Of a DNA stretch of 64,000 bases, positions 50,018 to 62,389 are shown one piece after another; position 1 is the stretch's first letter; each line of letters starts with the position of its first letter. Made by a program: the position numbers and the translations under genes. Location: the NCBI GenBank assembly GCA_038501195.1, contig JBBPUQ010000001.1, positions 3,968,001-4,032,000 on the forward strand. Direction: 5' to 3'. The notes under the pieces were generated by a model. It saw nothing but the letters and a program-made list of their open reading frames with translations. It did no database searches and was not told the origin of the DNA. This stretch comes from Nemania diffusa. Taxonomy: Eukaryota > Ascomycota > Sordariomycetes > Xylariales > Xylariaceae.

Positions 50018-52731
50018 GGTGAGAGAGTTATGAAGAGGAAAAATGAGGGTTAATGCCACGTTGAAATTCTTTGAGTTATATACGAGTACACTTGACTCAA
50101 GTGATGATAGCTGATGATGTGTGGTCTAGTGTACTGCGTACCCCAAGATCATGGTTTAGGGTCATGAGAGAACATGCCCAGTGAAACTTTTTTTTCTTAG
50201 TTGCGATTGAGCTCAATTGAGGGACCCACTATTCATTCGAGACTTAGCCAATAATAAGTCGCACCGCTAATGAATACCTGTAAGTACCTACCTTGTAGGT
50301 AAGTACCGGGGTAGGCAGAATACAGAACAGAACACCCATCCTAATGTAGATAGACTGCCTGCGACCTACCTACAGCGAACATCATCAGCATGTCGCCTAC
50401 ACACCTTCGCACCTATCAACTTGTCTCAAGATCAACCTGACTTCCTCCCATCGATCATATGGTATACTTTAATATGCTGCCGTTCAATTGATAGCTTCAG
50501 CTTTCGGCCCTTCTGAATCGGAAATGCAGGTATTGACATCGCTAAAATATTCAGGAACATCCCATCTCCATGGCGCCAACCACCCCCAATTTACCTCACG
50601 CGTAGTCGCCACATGGGCCTTCGCTGAGTCTAATGAAACGTTTGGCTCATCGAACAGGACACCAGCAACGCGTTGTTACCCCTCTCTGTACGCTCCCTGT
50701 GATACGGCCGGATACGGTAGGAATACATTGCCCCGAAAGCCTCCTGTCCAAATGTAACCAAACGGTAACACGATATCCCCATTGGCATTGAGTCGTCTAG
50801 CTACTAAGCAGCCTCTGGCAGAACTTGTTATTTATATGGGCGAATCGCGGCTGGCTACACTGAACAAGCTGTGCGGTCTTGGTTACTGAGAGTCTAATAC
50901 TAACCTCACTTGTCATCATCGACTATAGGTAGTTCGTCTTAATTTTAGCGCTCACTATGGCACATGAGGGCAGGGCAGTCTGTAGTTGTGAACAATTGCT
51001 AACCAGTACTTGGTTCTTACTAACCCTACGAAAACTACATTGTAACAATATATTCTCGAGATTTAGTTGTATGAGTTCAATAGCCGTATTCGAATCCTTC
51101 TCTAACATGATCGCCAGCATTTAGGCGACGGAAACACTAGGACACTTGTGCTTCTCTCACATGGGATCTTGTTCAATAACGAAGGACGTCGAACACAACA
51201 CCCTTGTGACATGGCTGGCGAATTCCCCCCCGGCGAGTAGCTGCGTCAAGCACGGGACTTGCATGCAATACTCCCGAACTTGTATCAAGCAAAATCTCCA
51301 ATGCGTTGTTTCGAAAGATCGGCTAGCCTCCTAAGGATGGACCATAGACACGAAGAGATGCCTGAATTAATGTGTCTTAAGTGCGAGGGAAACGTCTATT
51401 TGGGGGTTGTCTGACGTGGAACATGCCCGACTCCAGGATGGACTAGGGTGAACAAAACTGAGTATATGAAGCGTATACAATCCTTGGATGTGGTGCCTTA
51501 GTTGGCGGTAACATGAAGTTGCCACCATCTCTCCGCCAATTGCCCTCTATTGCCCTAGGAAGTCTGGCCTCGAGGACTAGTACCTTGACAACTTGTGCGA
51601 CGTGCTTAGCTGGAGACAGAGACACCGGCCTCTCTTCTAGGCCTGCATGTCTGGAATATCTAATTCACATGCCCCATAGGAAGCAGAGTTTGTGTAGGAC
51701 GAAGAAGCGTCGGTGTAGTGGTAACCAATCCCACTGCAGGTCTGCCAAACACGATCCGCTACGGCGAAGTACGCCGGCCATTCTTTCGGTCACGGTGAAG
51801 CTTAGCTCTGTCTGGGGGGGCTTGTGCACTCCCAGCTGCTAAAGCCTGAGGTTCGATGGGCCGGACAAACACTCGTTACCGGATTGTAGGGTTTTTTTCA
51901 TGTTCCCAAAACATGCCGGTAGAACCGTCGTCAGCTGCATACGGCCTCGCTGTATCACCCCGGCACATGAGTAGACTAGGTTGTCGCTGCTAGGACCTCT
52001 TTCATCCCCTGCCTAATTTCAGCATTTGCATAGTGAAAGTTCGACAAGGGTCCGGACCGGTCCCAAGCGCATCCCCGAAGATTAGTCTGGTGCATGTTGT
52101 CGGCAAGTTCCCGTTCTTGCAAACGCGCGGTGCTGCAATATGACCCAGGGGCACTAGTCTGGTATGCATACTCGTTGAATTTAAGCTTGCCGCCCCACAG
52201 ACGCCGACGATTTGGTGCCTTATCGCCATCGTTTCCCGGTTGAAGAAACTCGACTTTTACGCTTATAGTACCGTATAACTGCTGCAGGATTCCGAGGCAA
52301 TCGGCGGGCAGGGAAGTCGCTGCCCGGGCTGGGAGGAGACGAATTCGTTGGTCTACAACGAGGGTCTATTGGGAAAGGAGCGAATGGTTTTTGGGGACGG
52401 GCTGCGGTGTTTATATAAACAGGGTTGTCTGCTCGCCAAACCACCGTCGAAACAGCTTTGGTGGAATCTGGACCAAGGACTGACTAGGCACGGTAGTTGG
52501 TAAGGAGCTGGTCACCTACCTAGGACGAGATAAAGACTATTGATCTGGTCGATCTAGTGGTCGATCGGATCGTTTATCCCCGTCTTACAGGATCTCGCTC
52601 ACCCTCCTGATACCCCACCATTTCCTACTTGTACTTATACAGTATCTCGCCAAGTTGCTAGACTAGCGCTGGGGGCGTTTTGAGACGTTGTTATTCGTCG
52701 ATTCTCACAAGGGGGTCTACGAGGTCTAGCC
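50018..52731. other. Intergenic region without a supported gene
   Basis: About 2.7 kb. The RRP8 promoter lies at its left end, with a TACCTACCTTGTAGGTA element at 50275-50317. Several open frames of 60-110 codons occur on both strands (for example + 51513-51842 and - 52002-52229). The latter has a TTTATATAAA sequence about 180 bp upstream of its ATG, but its product resembles no family. None is strong enough to call. Confidence 0.5.
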
Positions 52732-52960
52732 TCAAGCCTCTCTCTCACGCTCTATCTCTATCTTCTGCCGCTCGCGTCGCCGGCCAGCTTCGAGGTCCTT
52801 GTCCCACCCTTCATGGAAAAGCTTGATAACCTTGCCGTCCGTTGCGAGCATAGGTACCTGGCGCAAGTCCTGTAGCACGGCTAAGTTTCCGAGTCGCGTG
52901 ATTCTACATACTTACATATGGGCACAGCCCTGATGGTGTCTCACCGCGAAGCGCCAACAT
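52732..52960 (-). CDS. Small spliced protein, 60 residues, unknown function
   Basis: Two exons, 52916..52960 and 52732..52869, flank a 46-bp intron with a perfect GTAAGT donor and CTACAG acceptor. The product is MLALRGETPSGLCPY, then DLRQVPMLATDGKVIKLFHE, then GWDKDLEAGRRRERQKIEIE and REREA. It has no signal peptide or membrane span. The first 36 residues look like a compact folded segment; the rest is a highly charged, probably helical, Arg/Glu-rich tail. Composition and codon usage look coding, and the only consistent reading joins both exons. I do not recognise the family. It is divergent from the Zn2Cys6 regulator, 400 bp away. Confidence 0.5.
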
Positions 52961-53360
52961 ACACGTCGTGATCCGGCGGTCCTGGTAGCTCGGTCGTTCT
53001 CGTTCTGGTTCTGTCTAGGTATCCCATCTCTGGCTTCGAGTGCAGCTAGCCAGCCAGGGTTATTATTTGTCAATACCTAGATACTACACTACAATCCTAA
53101 CTTGTTCCATAACACCAATTAGGAAAAGACTGCGAGTCTAGAGGGCCTCTGGGTTGCTCTTTTAAGCAACGGTCTGGGTCCAGTCACACCAAGTGCCGGG
53201 CGTGTATACCCACACCACAGCCCATTAGCAAAAAGCTACGCCGTAGGTAGCCCAGATTCTAGATTCTCAATTAGTAATGGGTCTCTAGCAGACGAATTCC
53301 TCGCGGTAGATTGCCTATGACAAGCTGTCTCGAATACCTAACTTGGTGGCATTTCTGAGC
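52961..53360. promoter_or_regulatory. Divergent intergenic region between the 60-residue gene and the Zn2Cys6 regulator
   Basis: 400 bp between two divergent start codons, presumably containing both promoters. No TATA box is evident. Confidence 0.4.
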
Positions 53361-56300
53361 ATGGAGTCCTCAAGCTTGGTGTCCAACGAGCCGTCTGCCA
53401 AATCTCAGCCGCAGCAGCGGTCCTCGTCACCAGACGGCCACGATGACGAAGATCCTTCGCAAAAGAGGGCACCCGTGCGGAAACGAACAAAGACCGGTTG
53501 CCTCAGTATGTCGCTATTCCACACTGATGATTGGTATAAAGACTCTGTACTGAAGATGTTCTAGCCTGTCGGAAGCGGCGCATAAAGTGCGACGAGGGAA
53601 AGCCAACCTGCAGCAACTGCTTGAAATCCAAGCGGCAATGTGAGGGCTACAACCAACGGGTCATCTTCAAAGACCCTCTTGGCGCATTTGCCGGAGCTCC
53701 TTATGGGCCGATACACTACCCAGCCCCTTCGCCTCAGGCATTGGTGAGGGAACAGCAGTTATCGGCTGCTCAGCAAAGGTCTTCGTCTCAATCTCTTCAA
53801 ATCATTGCTCCAAAACCACCCACCGTTGGTTACCACCAACTTGCGACGCACCAATTCAGCCACTTTTATCCTGGTCAAACCGGCCCTGTTCCACCACAGC
53901 CGCCTGTGAACTTGGCTCCCAATCAATTTCTATCCCAGCCGCAGCCGCAGCCGTCCAAGTTCACCTTCTTCCCTCCGACAACGATCGATGCCTTCTCTCA
54001 AGGGCAGTGGAGGCAGGAAGCGCCCGGGGGTAGCAGTCAATATGCGCCTCGGGTCGTCGCCCAAGATAAAAATTATAAGGCGCCAGCTGCAATACCACCG
54101 CACCCTCATGTTCACCCTAACGAGAATAGAAGCCTAGCAGAAGTTGAGCCGACGGCTCGGGCGAATGAAGAGCTGCTTGAGGATTGGGAATACGACTTCT
54201 ATGATGACGACGCATCCATGGGCGAATCAGAGGACGAATTCTCACTAGCACGACGAGATTCACAATTCGGTTACGATGGACAAGGAGTTGTCACCTCGCA
54301 AAGGTTCGACCATCAATACCATATGTTCGGCACGCATACGAGAACATTCTCGACTATCGGAGCAGAAACTGTGCTTGCGACTTACGATCCTTCGCCGGCT
54401 AACTCGCCCCTTACTGACAAACATATTGCAGCGGTCTTCTGGCATTTCATGAATGTCACGGGGCCGAGCATGTCACTATACGAAAGACATCCACTTGACC
54501 CTGCTAATTTATTTTCAGGGCAGACGCCAAAATCGAAGCAGCATGGATGGACCTGTGAGCATAAAGTATTCCTAGCCCGGCAATCGTCATACTAATGCCT
54601 TCCAGATGCGTTTCCCGTCATGTCGTTTAGCCACCCAGCACTTCTACAGGCTATGCTTGCTCTTGGTAGCTTGCAGATCGCCAAACTTCAAAAGGTTCCA
54701 CCAACCGCATCGCTTAAACATTATCACCTAGCCCTGAGAAGGATTGCCAAAAACGTCGCCCGCCCCGCGAGACGTACCCAGACAGCTAATCTGGCAGCTA
54801 CTTTGATCCTTGGCTTCTACGAGGTCTGGAATTCTGATCATGACAAATGGTGTAGGCATTTGCTGGGAGCCCGGTGGATTATTAAGGAGATTCCACTTTC
54901 CGAGATGACTAGGGCTATTATGGCTATCAGGATGCAGAAACGGCGCGATGAGATGGAGCAGTCTCAGTCCGGATTGTTTGGAGATTACCCCTCGACAAAG
55001 GACCCCGATTTTCTGTATAGAGACTGGGACCTAATGGATGTGTCGTTGCTGAGCACTCTCATGGGCCGCGAGGTTTCTTACGACGATCTCGGTATGCTCC
55101 CAGAAGCACTGAGTTCGCACCCTAGGCCGAAGTACATCTACACAAGTAAGGATATGGAGAGATACGAGCAGCTGAGCGACCTTTTCTGGTGGTACTGTAA
55201 GATGGACGTTTACCAAAGTATCTTGGGGGGGACGCGCCCATTGTGAGTAATTGGCATCTCATTAGAGGGGACTGATGCTAACAAAGCTAGCTTGCAATAC
55301 AATACTTGGATGCAGTGCCCGCCGAGGTCGCCAATTGGGAGACTCGATGCTATGTGAGTCATAGAGACACAGCAATAACGAGAAACTACGCGGGACTGAC
55401 AAGATTTAGATACGGGACCTACGATTATCTAGTCCTCCTTTTGGGCCGCCTGGTTAATTTCGTATCTCGCGATCTTTCGCGTAAGCGAGAAGCCCTCGCT
55501 CGAAGCGGATCCGGTAGCGTGTGGCCGCCCCCGGGCATGTTCACAGGTATGATGCCAGCTTCAGATAAAGTAACACCGCCAATGGGTTTCAGTCCTCCGC
55601 GGGAGGATTCCTCTCCCCCGCCGAGCGCCGCTCCCCAGTACCGCACCGACAACGACCTTGATACTAGAACTGTCGAGGCGCTTCAGGAGTGGGAGCAGAT
55701 CCTGCTGGCCTTCTACGAGATCAGGAAACACTTCGGCCCCGACTTCGAGCCGTTGGCCGCTGACATATACCCGACGCAGCCGACGCCATACGGCCCCGCC
55801 ACCCACTATAGGACGTATACGATCGCGGGCATCTGGATGAACTACTACATGGGTCTCATCGTCCTCCACCGAGCCCACCCCAAGATGCCGCCTGTAGCCA
55901 TGCTCGCCGCTGGCATGTCTGCTGCCACCACTATGCCATGGGTGCTGAAACTCGCTCGGATCGCCGCGGGCCTCGAGGAGAATATCACACGTCTGAAAGT
56001 GGTTAGTACGTTGATGGGTGCCGCCTTGATAGAATCGGCGTTTCCGCTCTTTGTGGCCGGCGTGCAGGTAAGTCAAGTTTTCGACCTTTTCACCCCATTC
56101 TGCGTTACTTTTTTTTTTTCACCTCATTTCCGTTCCTTCTTACAATAGATCCTTCCCACTATCTTTCAAGTCCCAGGGTTCCCTACCTCTATCTCTATGG
56201 CTGGGCATTTTTACTGACCAAGCCCGCCCTACTCAGCTCCAAGACGAGGCTCAGCGGCACTGGCTTGTCCGCCGCCTGCGCGACATCGCCCGCCTGACGG

Positions 56301-56701
56301 GCTGGCAGTCCGCTCACCAGATCGCCGACGGCTGCGAGTCGGCGTGGTCGAAGGCGGCGCAGCTCGGCCGGGGACCCCCGTACAAGCCGGCGCCGGATGC
56401 CGAAGGCGAGGACGACGCAAAGGAGGTGCGAAACCGCCACGAGGCCAAGAAGCGGCAGGCCGCGCGCCCGCCCGACGTCGCGCCCCCGGGCATGTCCTGG
56501 GTCTGGGGCAACCCGCGACGGCTCGACCGCCGCATCCTCGAGGAGGACGGCGCTGCTGGGGGCACAGGGGATGGCATGGCCCTCGACAACAAGAAGATTG
56601 TGCTTGCTAAGGGCGAGAAGGCGTTTTATGCCATGGGCTTGCTTACTGTTGAGCAGGATCTCGAAAAATTGGATCTGGACTCTGCGGACCATGATAAATA
56701 A
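53361..56701 (+). CDS. Zn2Cys6 binuclear cluster transcription factor
   Basis: Exons 53361..53505, 53565..54554, 54606..55242, 55291..55353, 55410..56067 and 56237..56701 give 985 residues. A basic stretch (KRAPVRKRTKTG) precedes the zinc cluster, cysteines at 47, 50, 57, 64, 67 and 74, exactly C-x2-C-x6-C-x6-C-x2-C-x6-C; the first intron falls inside it. Next is a long Gln/Pro-rich region with an acidic patch (EDWEYDFYDDDASMGESEDE). The C-terminal two thirds are helical (SHPALLQAMLALGSLQIAKL, SPIGRLDAIYGTYDYLVLLL, LFVAGVQ), in the style of fungal_trans_2 regulators. It is nuclear; targets are unknown. Intron 5 (56068..56236) contains a second acceptor at 56148, preceded by a long T tract, that would give a shorter protein. 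A divergent small gene lies 400 bp upstream. Confidence 0.9.
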
Positions 56702-57121
56702 TAATAGGGGGGTGGGGGGTTTGCGGAGTATGAAACCTATCAGAGACGCTTACCCTTTAACCTCGGAAAGCGTTTCTTATGAATCTCTATTATTTTTTCC
56801 TTTTCCTTTGGGTTACAGAGTGGCTCAGGTTGGATACCGGCTAGATGGATAGTTTTAATCAGGAAGTCTTCGGCATTCTGTCTCAAAAGGCGAACGACGG
56901 TGGTTTCAACATGTACCTTAGAAAACATCAGACTGCAGACCTCACTGTGTAGTACACTATGATATATAGGGCGTGAATGCTTCTTGTTAGATGTTCTGAA
57001 GCTGCTGTCGTGTTGACCACGCATATTCATGAGAAACCAAGAAAGTCACGTTAGCTTCTTGTCTATTTTCTTGCTGTCCCTCTAACTTCGAACGACCCTA
57101 GAATAGTTGGTCCTTAGTTTA
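56702..57121. other. Convergent intergenic region between the Zn2Cys6 regulator and PUP2
   Basis: About 420 bp between converging genes, expected to hold both 3' ends. No gene was seen. Confidence 0.5.
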
Positions 57122-58109
57122 TTAATTTGCAGGTAACTGCTCAACAACAGCAGCCATCTCCTCGTCGGTGTATATCCTGAACCCCTTTTCTTTGGTGACG
57201 CTCGCCAGTTGTACATTCTTGGCATCTAGCTTCTCTTCCATCACCTGCTTTAAAGTCTTCAAGACAAGCAGCTCAGCGTCCGCAATCGTTAGAGACTATA
57301 TGCGGTTGTAAGTCGGTTGGTTTTGGAATTGAGTAACCAAGCTGGACGGTTTCGGGCAGCGGTGCTCAAGGACTTACCTTGTGGTACTCATTTTGGAGTT
57401 CGGCCTGGGCACCTTCACTTCCCGACCCTATAGCCTTGGCGTCGTACCGGTAGAAGGTGCCGCTCGGCTCAGCATGGTAGAGTTGAGGGCCATCTTCGTC
57501 ATAGCCGGCGATGAGTAGGGCGACACCAAAGGGCCGGCTCATAATGCTCTCCTCGCCGTCGGCGCTTTCACCAAAGCGGAGGGCCAAGTCGCAGATGGCC
57601 TGGGTGCAGCTTTCGACGCGCAGGTTCTCGTTGTAGTTGAAGGCGTGCGACTGGCACTCCACACGGGCGTGCTCGACCATGCTGCGCGCATCTGCCTGCA
57701 GACCCGACATGGCGCAGCCGATGTGCCGGTCAATCTCGACAATTTTCTCGACGGACGACGTCTCTAGGAGCGTCGATGTCACACGCTTCTCTACGCCCAG
57801 CACCACGCCTTCTGATGTTGCTACGCCAATCGCTGTTGAGCCGAGCTTGATTGCCTCTAAAGAATATTCGACCTGGAACAAACGGCCTTCGGGCGAGAAG
57901 GTGCTTTGCACGGAGTAAGATGGTTAGCAAAGAGGGCGGTTGGCGGGATCGATGGAAGCGTTGAGAGCCTGCAGGGAGTGTCAGGTTCGTACATACTTGA
58001 TACCACGATCTATTGAATCTCATGTTAGCACCTCCTCTAGAAGCTCGAGAACTCCTATCCTGGTAGTTGTGTAGAACTGCTTACCATATTCAGATCTTGC
58101 CATAAACAT
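57122..58109 (-). CDS. PUP2: 20S proteasome subunit alpha type-5
   Basis: One of seven alpha subunits forming the gated outer ring of the 20S core. Exons 58085..58109, 57997..58009, 57378..57903 and 57122..57295 give 245 residues. The N-terminus reads [20 protein letters not shown], containing the alpha-subunit signature that leads to [20 protein letters not shown]. Further landmarks are [40 protein letters not shown] and the subunit-specific insertion [20 protein letters not shown]. The C-terminus is rich in Val and Ala and ends LPAN. Exon 2 is only 13 nt (part of D, then R-G-I and part of N). It is divergent from SPC97. Confidence 0.96.
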
Positions 58110-58784
58110 CGTGACGGTATTTGGGGGGGTATTGCTGGTGAAATCAGTTGAGAGAGTTGTTGTTGGATAGAAAAGGTTGGAAGCGAAAGAGTGCTGGTAT
58201 CTTGGTTCGTTTCGTAGAAGAAGAGAGATTCGGAGTGAACGAGAAAGAAGGGCTGCTGAATCGGTTGGTAGAATAGGTATTGGTATTATGAGGAACGCAT
58301 GCAGATGGAGTTACGAAGCTTAAGGCTGCGAAGGTGTTTACGAAGCTCCCTAGCCGTTCTATCTAGGGACAGACAGGGGTGGTTGCCTGTATTATTCTGT
58401 AAGTGCCTGCCTGTAATGTAGACTACCTAGGTAATAGGTACACCTAGTACTGTATTTAGGTAGGCAATACATGGATTTGTGGTCCAAGCTTCGAGATACA
58501 AATAGTAGGTACCTGTGTAGGTACTCGACCCCTCCTTACAGTACTGTACCTGAATTACATTTAAATGCCTGTAACCCACCATTAGAGAGCCGGCGCGACA
58601 GACATCATAGGTAGGTACTTAGGTACGCGACGCGTTATCGTGTTATCGAAGTTCACTCATCTAAGATCGCCAACCGCCAACCAGCTCATACCTGACGTTA
58701 TCAAGCACTTTTGGATGTCACAGCTGCTCATGACGCTTGAAGACGCAGGAATCCAGATGTCGCTACCGCCTTGCTGTTACCAAA
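58110..58784. promoter_or_regulatory. Divergent promoter region PUP2/SPC97
   Basis: 675 bp between two divergent start codons. TACCTAGGTAATAGGTACACC-like elements cluster at 58421-58465, with a second group at 58500-58550 and TAGGTAGGTACTTAGGTAC at 58609-58626. The two genes could share regulatory DNA. Confidence 0.55.
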
Positions 58785-61660
58785 ATGTCGTCGAGGCTCT
58801 CTAGCTATGCAGATCGGCGCACCAATGGCACTACCGATAGTGATGGCAATTCAAGACCACGCAACCGCGGCGGCTCTTCAGGTACTGCCCAGGCATCGGC
58901 TGATTCACGAAGTGGTCGCTCGTCGCAAGCGGGCTTCACGAACCCGGCCCATAAGCGATCGGCATCAGGAAACCCTCGACCGGCTAGTCGGACAGTTGAA
59001 GAGCGTAGGACCGAGCGATTGACCGTGACGACTAGGGAAAAGCTTGTCAGTCGGATAAGGAGTCCTGAGAGGCGCCCCAAAGAGCCGGTTCAGCCAGAGA
59101 AGGAGAGATGGAGGTCGAAAGAGACTCCCAAACCGCGACAGCCAGAGTCGAAACCCAAGGAGACGAAGCCGGAACCATTACCAAGTAAGCCCGGCCATCT
59201 ATGCCGTATTTTGTGTAAAAGAGCTAGCTAACAATATGCGTTCTCAACAGCTTGGGACCCTATAGCAACCCTCATACCACATTCCACAGCTCCCCTCGCG
59301 ATACGCGTATCAATGCCACCGTTGGCCTCGGAAGCTCCGTCCTCCCAGCAGCCTCAGCCTCTTCACGAATTATCTTTGGAGGAGCAAGAGGCGGTTATGA
59401 TAGAGGATTTACTCTTCGTTTTCATGGGATATGAGGGGCAATATATCCGCTATTCCTACGGGTATAACCCTAACGATGAAAGAGATCGATTACAGGGGCC
59501 ACCCTTCAAAATCTTGCCGGGCCTCGATCCGAGCTTACAAGACTTGACGTTATCTATGCTTCAAATGGCCACTCATCACTCCGCTCTCGAAATGTTCGTT
59601 AATGTTCAAAGTAGAGAAGAATTTGGCATTGTCAACCATGCCCTATGCGCCGCAATAAGGAAATTTTTGCACGATTATTTGGTCTTGATTGCTCAGCTCG
59701 AAACTCAATTTCTGACAAATGAAACCTTTACCTTACACCTCCTTCATGTCCATACCCTTCCTACTAGCCAGATGATGTCTCAACTTTATGCCTTGGCCTC
59801 AGATCTGCTTAGGAGAAACGCACTCTTGGATGACGAGAGCGAAGAAGAGTCGGATGTTGAAGATTTTGACAACATCATAGAAAATCTAAAGCGGGGCGGT
59901 GATCTTGTGCCGGGCAATATGACTGGGAAGAAAATATGCAAGGGTGGAGTGGTAATTGACCTGATCACAAAAAGACTGGAATCCATGTCCGGAGATCCAG
60001 CAGCCAGGTCGTTGCTTACCTCCCTTTTACGAGATTCAAGTCGGCCTTACATGGCCATGCTTAACGAATGGCTTCACCATGGTGAGATTAAAGATCCACA
60101 TTCTGAGTTTTTAATCAAAGAACAGAAGAGCATACGTCGCGACATGCTAGAACAGGACTACACAGACGATTACTGGGAAAGGCGATATATGATACAAAAA
60201 CAAAACATCCCCCCTCAACTCCAGGATGTCAAGGACAAGGTCCTACTCGCTGGCAAGTATCTCAACGTTGTGCGAGAGTGCGGTGGAGTAGATGTCAGCA
60301 GAGTGACTCGAGATGTGCCCACTTCATTTGACGATCCCCGGTTTCTCGATAATGTCAATAATGCTTATGCGTATGCAAACGAATCACTCATGAGACTCCT
60401 ATTGACTACGCATGCACTTCCAGCAAGATTGCGGTCGTTGAAACACTATTTTTTCCTTGACCCATCCGACTACTTTACCTATTTTATGGAGCTAAGTGCA
60501 TCAGAACTACGCAAGCCCCTCAAATCCATCAATACTGTGAAGCTACAGTCTCTCCTTGATCTCGTTCTTCACCAGCCGGGAAGTATAGTCTCACTAGACC
60601 CATTCAAGGAAAATGTCCACGTTGAAATGAATGAGGTCAGCCTCATTAAGATGTTACAGAGAGTGGTAAATATTACCGGAATTGAACAAGGAGAGTCGCT
60701 ACAGCCCCTAAGCAACCAGCCCGTTGAGAACGATAAGAACGCAGTCGGTTTTACGTCATTACAACTAGACTATCAGGTGCCATTTCCGGTGTCACTTGTT
60801 ATAAGTCGGAAGACTGTCTGGCGATACCAAGCGCTTTTTCGCTACCTATTATCACTGAAATATCTCGAGTCCCAATTATCAACAACTTGGCAAACTCATA
60901 ACAGTGGCATTGTGTGGAGCCACAAGTCTTCGACCAGGAAACTAGAGATTTGGAAGAGACGAGTGTGGACACTGAGAGCACGAATGGTTGTGTTCGTGCA
61001 ACAACTACTCTACTTTTGCACCCTCGAGGTCATCGAGCCGAACTGGCAATCTCTCATGTCGAGGTTGAAGGCTAAAGACGGCAGTTCGGATGGCTCCGGA
61101 AAACCAGACCGGACGGTCGACGAACTTATGCAAGATCATGTGGATTTCTTGGACACTTGTCTCAAAGGTTGCATGTTGACAAATGGCAAGTTGATAAGAG
61201 TATGCTTTCTTATGGGCTCCCCAGTAATTCATCATATGCTAAACGTGTTTAGATTCACTCAAAACTCATGCAAACATGCACCGTGTTCGCCGCTTATACC
61301 AATTGGCTATCCCGGGAGCTGGAGAAGGCCGACCCAGACCTTATTGGACCCATCAAGCCACCAAATATGTCGGCGAAGCAGTGGGCACGATTCCAGGCTG
61401 CAAAGACGCAGAAGCCATCTAGTGATAGTGCATCGAATAGCCAACTTCACGACGATGAGGGCCGCATTAACAACCTATTTGAAATCATCAAGAAGTGGGA
61501 GACCAATTTTAGTCGACACTTGCAAATATTACTAGATGCTCTAAATCATTACGCAGCGACAGAGACAGTGGTATTGTTAAGTTTATGTGCAAGACTAGCG
61601 ACGGCGAACCAGGGGACCGAGTATGCTGGATTACGTACTGAGGAGGATATCGCCTCCTGA
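58785..61660 (+). CDS. SPC97: Gamma-tubulin complex component 2 (Spc97/GCP2)
   Basis: GCP2 and GCP3 hold gamma-tubulin in the small complex that nucleates microtubules at the spindle pole body. Exons 58785..59184, 59251..61199 and 61253..61660 give 918 residues. The first 130 residues are Ser/Arg/Lys/Pro-rich and disordered. The GCP domain opens at about residue 180 (EDLLFVFMGYEGQYIRYSYG), the GCP2-type first motif. The N-terminal helical bundle continues through LHLLHVHTLPTSQMMSQLYA and SRPYMAMLNEWLHHGEIKDP. The gamma-tubulin-binding half includes RLRSLKHYFFLDPSDYFTYF and LQLDYQVPFPVSLVIS. Exon 3 opens IHSKLMQTCTVFAAYTNWLS. An upstream in-frame ATG at 58737 would add 16 residues. I prefer 58785, where the product starts MSSRLSSYADRR. 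Confidence 0.93.
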
Positions 61661-62389
61661 GACGTTAAATGATGGGAGCTATTGAAACCTCTAAATTTCG
61701 AGTTTATACGTGCTACCGAGCTAGAAATGATACCATACCGTAATTACAGAGAATATTTATCCTTGACGAATATACCGCCATCTGTATTCATTATGTTTTT
61801 AAGCTACACAGTATCCCTAATAATCTAAGTATCTAGGTTGATGTTTGGAGTTAAAATACTCGGCTACGCTTAGTTCGTCCTTATTGAAGAGAACAATCAA
61901 GGACGAGAGTCATACTTAACAAGTAAAGTATACCGACTCCAGCTTCATGTGTTTCCCTCTCCTTCCTTCTACCTTTTTATCGAACCCACTTACTATAGTA
62001 CTAATTGATAAATAAGAGGCACATTTTGTCAGAGCGGAGATGATTCTATTTCTTTAAGCCCGCTATATGGGATCTACTTCGCTGAATCCCAAAACGCCAT
62101 CAAATGCAACGCTTTTGTCCACGGAATGCCGCCCGTCAGCTTGTGGCCCATTTCTTGGTACACAGAGACAGGTACATATTTATGGTTAGTCTTACAAGTG
62201 TGGTACACAGTCTGGCTCATATCTTCGCCTCCTATGTAGCCAGCGAGAGAACGGCGTCCATATTGGCCTCCTTGCGTAAGCTTTTTTCGCCTTCTTATTT
62301 GGAAAGGAGGTACTACCCGTCGGACTTAGAGCAGCGATCATGTAATAAGGCGATAGATATCATTTTCGCCCGCCAAGCGCCTTCTCTCT
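61661..62389. other. Convergent intergenic region between SPC97 and AIM41
   Basis: About 730 bp holding the 3' ends of both genes. A + strand frame at 62104-62478 overlaps AIM41 in antisense and is not considered real. Confidence 0.5.

Noticed and set aside
52002..52229. 75-codon - strand frame with a TATA-like sequence about 180 bp upstream
   Set aside because: The product resembles nothing known and the codon pattern is not convincing; left uncalled.
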